64,000 nucleotides of DNA. It comes from Alteromonadaceae bacterium XY-R5. Its GTDB lineage: Bacteria > Pseudomonadota > Gammaproteobacteria > Enterobacterales > Alteromonadaceae. The DNA lies in assembly GCA_001660395.1 (NCBI GenBank), contig LXWE01000004.1, forward strand, positions 206,270 to 270,269. The letters are read 5' to 3'. Below are positions 19,123 to 26,845 of this stretch, one piece after another. The notes beneath the pieces were generated by a model. The model ran no database searches. It was given only the letters and a program-made list of their open reading frames with translations, and was not told where the DNA came from. The position numbers were made by a program, and so were the translations under genes. How positions within the stretch are numbered: position 1 is the first letter of the stretch; each line of letters starts with the position of its first letter.

Positions 19123-19632
19123 TTGCACATTCATATTAGACATATTAATCAGTCAGACTTGTCTGATGTGGTGGCTATCTATAGTTTTCCTCAAGTCTCG
19201 CAAAATACCAGTCAGGTTCCTTACCTAAGCCGCGAAAAAATTGCGCGACTATTCGAACAACCTGATCACTATGGGCTAGCGGCCGTCATTGATGAAACGG
19301 TGGTGGGACATGTCACTTTAATCCAGTCGCCTAAACCCAGAATGCGCCACAGTGCCAGCATTGCGATTGCGGTCCATCCAGAATGGCACGGCAAAGGCAT
19401 TGGTAAAGCACTGATGGCGGCGGCAATCGATCAGGCTGATAACTGGTTAGGGCTTTTGCGTCTGGAACTGGAAGTACACGCTGATAATGAAGCCGCGATT
19501 CATGTATACAAAAAAGCAGGGTTCGAAACGGAGGGAGTAAAGCGCATGGAAGTATTTAAACAGGGGCGTTATACCGATACTGTGATAATGGCGCGGCTTG
19601 CGCCGCACCTGAGTATGCAATTTTCTGATTAA
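19123..19632 (+). CDS. GNAT family N-acetyltransferase
   Basis: A 169-residue GNAT protein. Motif A (IAIAVHPEWHGKGIGKALMAAAIDQA) carries the acetyl-CoA loop Q/HGxGxG-like HGKGIGKAL, and the C-terminal LELEVHADNEAAIHVYKKAGFETEG is typical of the YhhY/RimI-like group. It acetylates an amine substrate that cannot be predicted. The frame is open from ATG 19087, but TTG at 19123 has GAGGA 7 bases upstream, and family proteins begin near IHIRHI, so I prefer it. The gene ends 4 bp inside the convergent DUF2798 gene. Confidence 0.85.
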   Translation: MHIHIRHINQSDLSDVVAIYSFPQVSQNTSQVPYLSREKIARLFEQPDHYGLAAVIDETVVGHVTLIQSPKPRMRHSASIAIAVHPEWHGKGIGKALMAAAIDQADNWLGLLRLELEVHADNEAAIHVYKKAGFETEGVKRMEVFKQGRYTDTVIMARLAPHLSMQFSD

Positions 19633-19838
19633 CTGTGAATTTTGGCGGTTAGTTTTTGGGCGATGGGGGCCGCGAAAAAGGCAATCAGCCACGCCACTGG
19701 CCAGGCGAGTACCCAGGCATGTATCCAAAAACCGAGAAAGCCGTCTTTTAATCCAAGGTTGATAAAGGTCACCCAAAGGGTCATCAACAATGACAGGATA
19801 AAAGACATAATCAGAGTAAAGGTGAAACGTTGTTTCAT
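19629..19838 (-). CDS. DUF2798 small membrane protein
   Basis: A 69-residue protein with two membrane helices (about residues 8-27 and 40-60) and the DUF2798 features FIxxWxxAWxxAWPVAW and PIAQKL. Function unknown. It converges with the GNAT gene (4-bp overlap) and lies just downstream of the broken SDR gene, transcribed in the same direction. Confidence 0.8.
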   Translation of the reverse strand: MKQRFTFTLIMSFILSLLMTLWVTFINLGLKDGFLGFWIHAWVLAWPVAWLIAFFAAPIAQKLTAKIHS

Positions 19839-19865
19839 CTTAATACCAGACCTCGGTATCGGACG

Positions 19866-20611
19866 TTATTGAATATAAGCGCCACCACACACCGGGTTAT
19901 AGGTGCCAGTGATATGTGAACTTGCCTCACTCGCGAGATAACTGACGGTGTTAGCGACGTCTTCCGGTGTGGCGATTCTTTGCGTCGGCGTGAAGTTGCG
20001 GATCATTTCTTTGAATTCTTCCGGTGCTTCTGCGGTCGCGTCGGTCAACACCAAACCCGGGGCGACGATATTAGAGGTTATACCGTTGGGGCCCAGTTCT
20101 TGCGCCAGATATTTGCTGAAACTATCCAATGCACCTTTGGCGGTACCATGAGCGATAAAACTTGGCGCGGGGGCTTCAGACAGGGTGCTGGAGATAAACA
20201 CCAGTCGACCAAAGCCTTTTTTCAGCATGCTTTCGACTGCCAGTTGGGCGGTCACGTAAGAGGCATGTAATTCGTCATTCAGCTTTTGCGAAAACTCCGG
20301 CCAGCTTTGCTGTGTAAATGGCTTAGCGGTGAAATGCATGTTGGCATTTGACACCAGTACATCGACGCCGCCGTGTTCCGTGGAAATGAAATCAAACATC
20401 GCCTGAACTTGCTGATCATCACGCACATCCGCCTGAACGGTAAAGGCGCTGCCGCCGTCCGCTTTAATTTGTTCAGCTAATTGCTCGGCAACGTCGGCAC
20501 TGTTGACGTAGTTGATAAATACGCGATAACCATCTTTAGCAAGGCGTTTGGCAGTTCTGCGCCAATACCGCGTGCACCGCCGGTAATAAGAGCGTTTCGT
20601 TGTGACATCAT
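19866..20611 (-). pseudogene. Short-chain dehydrogenase/reductase interrupted by a -1 frameshift
   Basis: The true N-terminus reads MMSQRNALITGGARGIGAEL from ATG 20611, with CAGGAGATA before it and the Rossmann TGGARGIG motif. That frame then runs off at about 20551-20552, where CTGCCAAACGCC should read CTGGCCAAACGCC: one G is missing. From there the other frame continues correctly (AKRLAKDGYRVFINYV) to the stop at 19866, including the catalytic SSTLSEAPAPSFIAHGTAKG region. Restoring one base would give a normal SDR of about 248 residues. The alternative start at 20672 gives a nonsense N-terminus. In place of the usual YxxxK Tyr, the region reads HGTAK, so the Tyr also appears absent. It could be a recent pseudogene or a sequencing error. 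It lies downstream of a MarR gene. Confidence 0.8.
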
Positions 20612-20658
20612 TATCTCCTGGTAAAGTAAAGTGTTGTTGATTCGGGATCTGTGCGTGT

Positions 20659-21117
20659 TTAGCTTTCGCCAAGCTGATTGAGCCGACGAAGATTCGCGAC
20701 GACCTGGCTTAATTGTTGTCTGGTCTGAGACAGTGAGTCGGGTTCTATTCCCTGCTGTGCGTCATCCAGCACGCTTTGGGCGATAACGGAACATTGCTCG
20801 ACGATGAGAATGGCCTTTTCAGTCAGACTAATCAGCTTTTTGCGACTGTCTTGTGGGTCGGTAATCTGACGCAGCCAGGCACGTTGTACTAAGCCCTGAA
20901 TGGAGCGACTCACGCTGGATTTTTCCAAATACAGCAATTCGGTAAGTTCGCGCTGACTAAGGGTTCCCTGTGTACGTAACGTTAGCAATACACCCCATTG
21001 TTCCGCCGTCAATTCGATACCTGCCTGACGAAATCTGCTGGTGAGCAGCCTGTTAAACAAACGGCTGGATAAACCGCTTAAATGTCCCAGGGATTCTGGC
21101 TGGTTAAAATTTCTCAT
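20659..21117 (-). CDS. MarR family transcriptional regulator
   Basis: A 152-residue winged-helix regulator with the MarR core: LTAEQWGVLLTLRTQGTLSQRELTELLYLEKSSVSRSIQGLVQRAWL and the wing DPQDSRKKLISLT at about residues 35-100. MarR proteins usually repress their own operon and respond to small phenolic or oxidised ligands. It sits just upstream of the SDR gene in the same direction, and a palindromic site lies 28-41 bp before its start, so autoregulation of a marR-SDR operon is likely. Confidence 0.88.
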   Translation of the reverse strand: MRNFNQPESLGHLSGLSSRLFNRLLTSRFRQAGIELTAEQWGVLLTLRTQGTLSQRELTELLYLEKSSVSRSIQGLVQRAWLRQITDPQDSRKKLISLTEKAILIVEQCSVIAQSVLDDAQQGIEPDSLSQTRQQLSQVVANLRRLNQLGES

Positions 21118-21144
21118 GGATTGATCCTACTGTTAGGTATTTTG

Positions 21145-21158
21145 GTTGCATATACAAC
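21145..21158 (-). promoter_or_regulatory. Probable MarR operator
   Basis: GTTGCATATACAAC is a near-perfect palindrome (12 of 14 positions symmetric), 28 bp before the marR start. Its form resembles the A/T-rich GTTG...CAAC dyads of MarR-family operators. Confidence 0.6.
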
Positions 21159-21424
21159 TAAGTATGTGTTTGTCAAGCAAACGGTATGAGTCGGGGCAGA
21201 GTAACGAAACGCTATTTCGGCGCAGACATGCTCGTTGTCGAACAATTGGTGAAGCGTAAAATCATGCGTTACTGCGTCAGCGATATGCGGCCAAAGCACC
21301 TTTGCAATCGACAGTGGCAGTGCCAGGTAAGACGTCTGGCAGGCGCTTAGGTTTTCTTTGTTGGATTTTATAACTCGCTGATTATAAAATAATTTTGAAT
21401 TCTTACATCGAAGGTGCAAAAGAG

Positions 21425-21592
21425 TCTGACTTTTTTGTTAAACGGGAAACTGGTGCTTATGCAAAATGAAAAGCCAGTGCTGCCCCCGCAACGGTAATTG
21501 AGGAATTGTACGCATATGTCACTGCATGCTGAATGTGGGAAGGCGCGTATAAGGTAAGTCAGCTTGCCCTCAGGAGCCCGGATACCGGCCTT
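21425..21592 (+). promoter_or_regulatory. Cobalamin (adenosylcobalamin-type) riboswitch
   Basis: The region contains, in order, the conserved blocks of the cobalamin aptamer: AACGGGAA-ctGGTGC (21441-21456), the B12-box half AGCCAGTGCTGCCCCCGCAA at 21472-21491 followed by CGGTAA, GTCACTG (21519-21525), GGGAAGGC (21537-21544) and CAGGAGCCCGGATACCGGCC (21571-21590). It precedes the BtuM-like and cobB genes, both of B12 metabolism. Binding of the coenzyme should shut the operon. The 266 bases between the MarR operator and the aptamer show no convincing gene. Confidence 0.95.
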
Positions 21593-21652
21593 TGATACGA
21601 CTTGTTACGGTGGGTGACGCATGTCTTGTCTGCATAGGTGTGCCTATCTGAC

Positions 21653-21698
21653 TTGTGCCTGCTCCTGCCTGATTTTATTTCATGTGCGGAGGGCACAA
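21653..21698 (+). promoter_or_regulatory. Predicted riboswitch expression platform hiding the btuM ribosome site
   Basis: TTGTGCC (21653-21659) is fully complementary to GGCACAA (21692-21698), and CTCC (21662-21665) to GGAG (21688-21691). Together they form an interrupted 11-bp stem whose 3' arm contains the GGAGGG Shine-Dalgarno sequence 6 bases before the ATG at 21700. This fits translational control by the riboswitch upstream. Confidence 0.65.
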
Positions 21699-21699
21699 C

Positions 21700-22296
21700 A
21701 TGCCAAGCTTTACCCAACCTCAACTGTTACCATCGAGATTACGACTACTGATCGGCATTTTGCTGCTGGCAGCAATGTATTTGACTCGTGGACATCATTT
21801 TGTCAGCGCGGTTTACCTGCCAAGCGCGTCCCTTGCGGTGTTTTTCCTTGCCGGACGATATCTGCGCCACTGGTTTAGTTGGCCGGGATTTTTTCTGGCA
21901 GCATTTGCTTTTGACTATGCCTTGATTAGCTACAAAGGCACCAGTAATTATTGCATGACCTTGAGCTATGCTTTCCTGATCCTGTCCTATGGCGCGATGT
22001 GGCTGGCAGGGTTTTACAGTCAGGGCCTTAAGGTCACTTCTGTGCCTTCGTTATTGCATTTAGCCGCAATAGCCTCGCTGGCAACCTTACTTGCGTTTGT
22101 GATTTCGAATGGAGCGTTTTACTGGTTATCGGGCCGTTATCCTGAAGCAAACTGGGCCGAATATCTGCAGCGTTTTTTCCATTATTTACCTGCCGCGATG
22201 GCCAAGCCCTGGTTCTGGCTGGGGATCAGTGCCGTGAGTGAAGGTGTATTTAGTTTAGTGCGTCGCGATACCCTGGCACGCAAGTTATCGGCGTAG
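21700..22296 (+). CDS. btuM: BtuM-like vitamin B12 transporter
   Basis: A 198-residue, six-to-seven-helix membrane protein directly downstream of a cobalamin riboswitch. In the Thiobacillus BtuM I recall Asp67, Cys80, Tyr85 and Arg153 as key conserved positions, with the Cys binding cobalt and removing cyanide from cyanocobalamin. Here Asp72, Cys85, Tyr90 and Arg158 keep exactly those spacings (+13, +5, +73 relative to Cys), which strongly supports the call. BtuM resembles ECF S-components but is thought to work without the ECF module. ATG at 21700 has GGAGGG 6 bases upstream. It is followed 10 bp later by cobB, an operon for B12 uptake and remodelling. Confidence 0.82.
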   Translation: MPSFTQPQLLPSRLRLLIGILLLAAMYLTRGHHFVSAVYLPSASLAVFFLAGRYLRHWFSWPGFFLAAFAFDYALISYKGTSNYCMTLSYAFLILSYGAMWLAGFYSQGLKVTSVPSLLHLAAIASLATLLAFVISNGAFYWLSGRYPEANWAEYLQRFFHYLPAAMAKPWFWLGISAVSEGVFSLVRRDTLARKLSA

Positions 22297-22306
22297 GAGT
22301 ACAGAG

Positions 22307-23632
22307 ATGGAACAGGTCATAAGTGTATCGTGCCCGTGTTTACTGATTGGTGCGCCGTCGTCAGGATCAGGTAAAACTACTGTTACCGCTGCCCTGGCGC
22401 GCTGGCACAGCCGCCGGGGCCGTAAAGTCAAAGTGTTTAAAGCCGGGCCAGACTATATTGACCCCATGATTCTGCAACAGGCCTGTGGCAGTGAGGTGTA
22501 TTCGCTGGATTTGGGTATGATGAGTCAGCAACATTGCCAGCAATTACTGTTTAACGCCGCCACTGACGCAGACCTTATTCTGATCGAAGGTGTGATGGGA
22601 TTATACGACGGTCACTATAGTGCGGCGATGCTGGCAAAAACCTTTGGTATCGCTGTGGCGCTGGTGATTGATGCCAGAGCAATGGCGGAAACCTTCGGCG
22701 CGCTGGCATTTGGGCTGGCAAAGGCAGATCCCGAACTTAAGGTTGTGGGCGCGCTCGCTAATCGAATTGCCAGTGATCGCCATGGTGAAATGGCCGCAGA
22801 AGGCTTATCTCGCTATGCTGAAGAAACGCTTAGCTGGCTGGGGGCGGTCCGCTTTGACGCCAAGCTAAGTTTTCCAGAACGGCATTTAGGCCTGGTTCAG
22901 GCACAGGAAATCAGCCAGTTACAGCAACGTTTAGATATGGCCGCAGATTTGCTTGAGGGCTTGCCTGTCACTCAGATGTTACCGGAAACCTTGTTTACAG
23001 CACCCTCCGTTCCTGCTACAGCGGGCGCAGTCAAAGGGTTGCAGGGGAAAACCATCGCGGTCGCAAAAGATGCTGCGTTTAGCTTTGTCTATGCTGCGAA
23101 TTTGGATTTTTTGCGTGAGCAGGGTGCTGAACTGGTGTTTACCTCACCTTTAGCCGACACCGAGTTACCGCAATGCGATATTGTGTATCTGCCTGGTGGT
23201 TACCCCGAGTTACATGCCTGTGCCCTGGCTGCTAATTTAAGTTATCTCAATAGCGTACGTCAGTTTGCTGGCCGGATTCTGGCGGAATGTGGCGGGATGA
23301 TTTATTTGGCGGAGACGGTCACGGATCTCGAAGAACAGGCATATACCTTAGCTAAGCTGTTACCCATTCAAATTCACATGCAGAATAAATTACAGGCAAT
23401 TGGCTGGCAAAAGTTAATGACGTCAGAGGGAGAGTTAATGGCACATACATTCCATTACTCCAGCGCTGATGTGGGGAATATCGAACCGACCTGGGTTGCT
23501 GAGGGACGAAGAGCCGGGACGGGTGAAGGCGTTTACGTTCGAGAAAACCTGATTGCGTCATATTTACACTGGTATTTCCCTTCCAACCCACAAGCTGCAC
23601 TGGGCCTGCTACTGGGATCACTTACGCATTAG
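22307..23632 (+). CDS. cobB: Cobyrinate a,c-diamide synthase (CobB/CbiA)
   Basis: A 441-residue protein with an N-terminal P-loop (GAPSSGSGKTTVT, near residue 20) and VFKAGPDYIDP, typical of the DTBS/CobB fold. The C-terminal class I glutamine amidotransferase domain has the nucleophile region ILAECGGMIYLAE near residue 330 and a His near residue 430. It amidates the a and c side chains of cobyrinate with glutamine and ATP. It follows the BtuM-like gene by 10 bp under the same riboswitch. No other corrin-ring genes are here, so it may act in salvage of imported corrinoids or complement a pathway elsewhere. Confidence 0.93.
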   Translation: MEQVISVSCPCLLIGAPSSGSGKTTVTAALARWHSRRGRKVKVFKAGPDYIDPMILQQACGSEVYSLDLGMMSQQHCQQLLFNAATDADLILIEGVMGLYDGHYSAAMLAKTFGIAVALVIDARAMAETFGALAFGLAKADPELKVVGALANRIASDRHGEMAAEGLSRYAEETLSWLGAVRFDAKLSFPERHLGLVQAQEISQLQQRLDMAADLLEGLPVTQMLPETLFTAPSVPATAGAVKGLQGKTIAVAKDAAFSFVYAANLDFLREQGAELVFTSPLADTELPQCDIVYLPGGYPELHACALAANLSYLNSVRQFAGRILAECGGMIYLAETVTDLEEQAYTLAKLLPIQIHMQNKLQAIGWQKLMTSEGELMAHTFHYSSADVGNIEPTWVAEGRRAGTGEGVYVRENLIASYLHWYFPSNPQAALGLLLGSLTH

Positions 23633-23814
23633 CGCTTTGATTCGATTGATGCTGATAGTATCAGCTGATGCAGCAGTTGTTTTGTCTGATGATTGTCGCA
23701 ATGTAGATCTTCAATGTGCAGATTGTGTTCGCGCAGCAAACGCGCCAGAGTGCTTGCGCGCAATTGCAGCGGGATAAACTCATTCGTAACGAGGCTGGAG
23801 GTTGAGCTGGTCAT
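23629..23814 (-). CDS. Small hypothetical protein, second gene of a Fur-controlled operon
   Basis: A 61-residue protein if started at ATG 23814, 16 bp after the upstream stop. The conserved-looking core is IPLQLRASTLARLLREHN followed by LHIEDLHCDNHQTK, with a single Cys in an LHC motif. I recall similar small LRxSTLxxLLR...DLHC proteins in other gammaproteobacteria but no function. No clear ribosome site precedes it, so translational coupling to the upstream gene is likely. It overlaps the end of cobB by 4 bp on the opposite strand. Confidence 0.55.
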   Translation of the reverse strand: MTSSTSSLVTNEFIPLQLRASTLARLLREHNLHIEDLHCDNHQTKQLLHQLILSASIESKR

Positions 23815-23830
23815 GGATGTCAATGTCGCT

Positions 23831-24274
23831 TTAATGAATGGCGGCGCTGTATTCCATCTGTCGGTAATCCGGTCGGCTGGCGCCATGGCCAAGGGCTTTA
23901 ATGCATTCAATGATGCAATGCTGTAACTCGGGTTGCTGGTAGCTTAGCGCTAGTTCGCCATGTAAACGCCCTTGTGCCTGTTGAAATATTTGTAGGGATT
24001 CCTGCTGGCGACTGGCGCGTTGATACGTATCTGCGAGCAGCACAGCACTGGAAGTAAAAGTGATCACGGCATGTACTTCTTCAAGTGCCTTGGTGGTAAG
24101 CAATATCTCTGCGGTTTCCCAGGCGCAGCCTAGGTATGGCAGCGCTTCATCCCACATTTGTCGATCCCGGTAAAATAAACCGGTTTCCTGATTATCGGCC
24201 AGGCTGGCGTTGGCTGCCTTAGGGTGACTGAAGAGCCACTCTCTGTGGGTAGAACATAGATAGTGTTTTGCCAT
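23831..24274 (-). CDS. Hypothetical TPR-like protein under Fur control
   Basis: A 147-residue soluble, mostly helical protein. Repeated helix pairs such as LFYRDRQMWDEALPYLGCAWETAEILL and AVLLADTYQRASRQQESLQIFQQAQ suggest two TPR-like repeats at about residues 30-105. The N-terminus MAKHYLCSTHREWL has a Cys-His pair. ATG at 24274 follows AGGAG by 8 bases. A near-perfect Fur box 39 bp upstream means it should be made under iron starvation. It leads a two-gene operon. The Pseudomonas fagA-fumC-orfX-sodA Fur operon also contains unexplained small proteins; whether these are related is a guess. Confidence 0.65.
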   Translation of the reverse strand: MAKHYLCSTHREWLFSHPKAANASLADNQETGLFYRDRQMWDEALPYLGCAWETAEILLTTKALEEVHAVITFTSSAVLLADTYQRASRQQESLQIFQQAQGRLHGELALSYQQPELQHCIIECIKALGHGASRPDYRQMEYSAAIH

Positions 24275-24312
24275 TTGCATCTCCTGTGGTTCAGTTATTA
24301 ACTTAATGCAAA

Positions 24313-24327
24313 TGAGAATGGTTATCA
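24313..24327 (-). promoter_or_regulatory. Fur box of the TPR-like/LHC operon
   Basis: On the minus strand TGATAAC-C-ATTCTCA matches the Fur 7-1-7 pattern TGATAAT-n-ATTATCA at 12 of 14 positions. This is the best Fur match I noticed in the window. Confidence 0.8.
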
Positions 24328-24710
24328 ATAATTGAGTGGGTTATTCTTCGAGATATATTGGTGCTGGGCCTGGTGGCAGTGCTCCAATGCGTAAACTAAA
24401 ACTGTATCAATACCTTTGATTGATAATAACTCCCTATTTTAATTAGAAAAAATACCTACAACTCTGTAGGGTTGATGCCGATATAGATTGCGGGCTAATG
24501 AATATACCCAGTAAAATAAGGGATATTTAAATGCTCTGTTGATCCAGATAACCCGCACCTGCTGGCGTCAGGCGTGACTTTGTCATGTCTTCCGGGTGTG
24601 CGTTGAGGAATTCGTGTATTTGCGGTTTTTGGGTTAGGAAAAATGCTTTTCTTTCACCTAATATTGAGCATAACCCTCTGCAATACCTGATCAAAATCTG
24701 AGGAAATTCA
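24328..24710. other. Intergenic region before the chemoreceptor gene
   Basis: 383 bases with no convincing gene. A small perfect hairpin, CCTACA-ACTC-TGTAGG, lies at 24455-24470. The left part must hold the leftward promoter under the Fur box and the right part the promoter of the chemoreceptor, but I could not place either with confidence. Confidence 0.4.
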
Positions 24711-26258
24711 ATGCGTCGTGGCCAAAATGTAGTTAACCAGGAAAACGACTATTCCGCTAAATATGAGCTTGTATCTACTACAGATAAGCGCGGAATTATT
24801 ACCTATGCAAACGAAGCCTTTTGTCAGGTAGCTGGTTATACCCAGGAAGAACTTGTCGGTAAGAACCATAATATCGTCCGCCATCCCGACATGCCCAAAG
24901 CAGCCTTTAAAGACCTTTGGGATCATATGGCTAAGGGCCATTCATGGCGCGGTATGGTAAAGAATCTGTGTAAGGATGGTCGTTATTACTGGGTGGATGC
25001 CTTTGTGACGCCGATCTTTGAAAACGACACTTTAGTGGGTTATCAGTCTGTGCGGGTGAAGCCGACGCGCGACATGATCAATCGTGCTGAACGCTTTTAT
25101 CAGGCCGTAAACGAAGGCAAAAAAGGTGTCACTTTTGAATTAACCGATGTAGCCAAATATACCGGCATTAGCTTAGTGGTACTGGTGTGTGCGTTTTGGG
25201 CGGCCTGGCAAGGTGGTGTAGCCACGGGGTTTGCTGCCCTGTTCCCGGCTCTGGCGGCATTTGTGTGCTTCCGTGATGAGCTGATTGTCACCCCGGCTCT
25301 GGCACGTAAGTGGCAGCGTAGCTTTGATAGTGTTAGCCGCTTTGTCTATGCGGGTAAGGGAGTATCGTCGATCTTTGATTTCCACCTTGGGGTACAAAAA
25401 TCGATGGGACGCACAGTGATGGTACGCTCGCAGGATGCGGCAAGCATGTTACAAACCATTGCCACTAATACGCTGGCCTCGGTAAAAACCACAGCGGATG
25501 GCATCCATCAACAGCGTAATGAAGTAGAACGTATAGTGCGCACCATAGATACAATGTCGAGTATCAGCCAGGAAGTGGTGCGTAATACCGAAGAAACGTC
25601 GCACAAGGTCAATGAAACCAACGAACACTGTGCGACCGCTAAAGATCTGATTTTAGTGGGACGTAAACGAGTCACATCTTTGTCGGAAGTGGTAGAGAAG
25701 GCGGCGGCATCGGCAGATGGTTTGGTGGCTGAAGCAGACAAAGTGGCCAATACCATGAGTGAGATTGAAGCCATTGCCGATCAAACCAACCTTCTGGCCC
25801 TGAACGCGGCAATAGAGGCTGCGCGAGCTGGTGAGAGTGGACGTGGTTTCTCTGTGGTTGCCGATGAAGTCCGTGCCTTGTCTACCCGTACTCAGGAGTC
25901 TGCTGCGAATATTCTCAAGAGTCTGGAAGATATGCGTAAGACGCTGGGATTGTGGGTCGAGACCATGGCCCAAAGCCGCCAGAATGCATTGGAATGTGCT
26001 GAGGACTCGAATCGCTCGGCGCAAAGCATTGAAGAGATTTATCAAATGATTGCCAGTGTGCTGCAAAATTCCAATACCATCGTCAAAGCGACGGAGAGCC
26101 AGGAACGGGCGACACAGGAAATTGGTGACAATATTACCAATATTCTGAAAGTGGCAGATGAAAACAGTCAGGTGGCTGATGTGATGGAAGAAAATGCCAA
26201 GGTATTAAAGCAAAGCATTGAAAAGATAGCGTCGATTAGTCGTACCTTTCACCACTAA
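24711..26258 (+). CDS. Aer-like methyl-accepting chemotaxis protein with N-terminal PAS domain
   Basis: A 515-residue receptor. A PAS domain occupies about residues 15-115 ([33 protein letters not shown], the Aer-type signature). Two closely spaced hydrophobic segments at about 148-190 anchor it without a periplasmic domain. The C-terminal signalling domain contains the hairpin tip [34 protein letters not shown] near residue 350. It should sense redox or oxygen through the PAS cofactor and signal to CheA/CheW. AGGA precedes the ATG, and a bidirectional terminator follows. Confidence 0.92.
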   Translation: MRRGQNVVNQENDYSAKYELVSTTDKRGIITYANEAFCQVAGYTQEELVGKNHNIVRHPDMPKAAFKDLWDHMAKGHSWRGMVKNLCKDGRYYWVDAFVTPIFENDTLVGYQSVRVKPTRDMINRAERFYQAVNEGKKGVTFELTDVAKYTGISLVVLVCAFWAAWQGGVATGFAALFPALAAFVCFRDELIVTPALARKWQRSFDSVSRFVYAGKGVSSIFDFHLGVQKSMGRTVMVRSQDAASMLQTIATNTLASVKTTADGIHQQRNEVERIVRTIDTMSSISQEVVRNTEETSHKVNETNEHCATAKDLILVGRKRVTSLSEVVEKAAASADGLVAEADKVANTMSEIEAIADQTNLLALNAAIEAARAGESGRGFSVVADEVRALSTRTQESAANILKSLEDMRKTLGLWVETMAQSRQNALECAEDSNRSAQSIEEIYQMIASVLQNSNTIVKATESQERATQEIGDNITNILKVADENSQVADVMEENAKVLKQSIEKIASISRTFHH

Positions 26259-26272
26259 GGTATTCTCACATC

Positions 26273-26302
26273 AAAAAAGCCGGCCTTAGAGCCGGCTTTT
26301 TT
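26273..26302 (+). terminator. Bidirectional Rho-independent terminator
   Basis: GCCGGC (26279-26284) and GCCGGC (26291-26296) with a 6-base loop, flanked by A6 and T6. It separates the chemoreceptor from the convergent DUF1285 gene. Confidence 0.92.
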
Positions 26303-26315
26303 GGTTCATCTGACG

Positions 26316-26840
26316 TCAGTAATGACCGAGGCAGGCGCGATAATTGCCACTGGTTAAATACATGGCACGTTGCGCATCATCGGCTTCGGCAATCTCAATC
26401 AGTTGATAAAAAATATTACGGTGCATTCTTGCCCACAGATTTTGGCGAACCAGGCAATAGGGAACCCATTCACCACTGATTGGCTTATGTCGCAGTTCCA
26501 TCGGATGCGCAGGCCCAAGGATAACGGGCTCGTCTGTTTGGGTAGAGAAGATAATCTTGCCCTGATCGGTCTGCCACTGCGTTAATACAAAGGGGACATC
26601 GTCTACCTTAATCCGTACCTTTTCGACGGGGGTAACCAGAAAATAATCAGGTTGTTCGAAGCGCAGTACCCTGGCAAAAAGTTGAACCAGTGCAGGTCTA
26701 TGGATAGGGCTATCAAGATAATGCCAGCTGCCGTCGTGGCGGATATGAATATTAATATCGCCGCAAAAGGGTGGGTCCCACTGCGTTTCTGGCGGCTCGG
26801 AAGAAGCCGCCAGAGAGGTTTGCAGCTGACTGATGTCCAT
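26316..26840 (-). CDS. DUF1285 domain protein
   Basis: A 174-residue soluble protein with the DUF1285 hallmarks: PPxxGDINIHIRHDGSWHYLDSPIHRPALVQLFARVL and a C-terminal LVRQNLWARMHRNIFYQLIE. Family structures are known but function is not. It lies 5 bp after the DUF3014 gene, so the two form a leftward operon. Confidence 0.85.
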   Translation of the reverse strand: MDISQLQTSLAASSEPPETQWDPPFCGDINIHIRHDGSWHYLDSPIHRPALVQLFARVLRFEQPDYFLVTPVEKVRIKVDDVPFVLTQWQTDQGKIIFSTQTDEPVILGPAHPMELRHKPISGEWVPYCLVRQNLWARMHRNIFYQLIEIAEADDAQRAMYLTSGNYRACLGHY

Positions 26841-26845
26841 TTGGC

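Noticed and set aside
20659..20672. Alternative start at 20672 that would make the SDR gene one open frame
   Set aside because: It gives an N-terminus with no Rossmann motif, overlaps marR, and the proper TGGARGIG start with ribosome site is in the other frame, so a frameshift explains the data better.
21114..21419. A 101-codon leftward open frame upstream of marR
   Set aside because: It would cover the MarR operator and the promoter region between marR and the riboswitch, has no ribosome site, and shows no recognisable family pattern.
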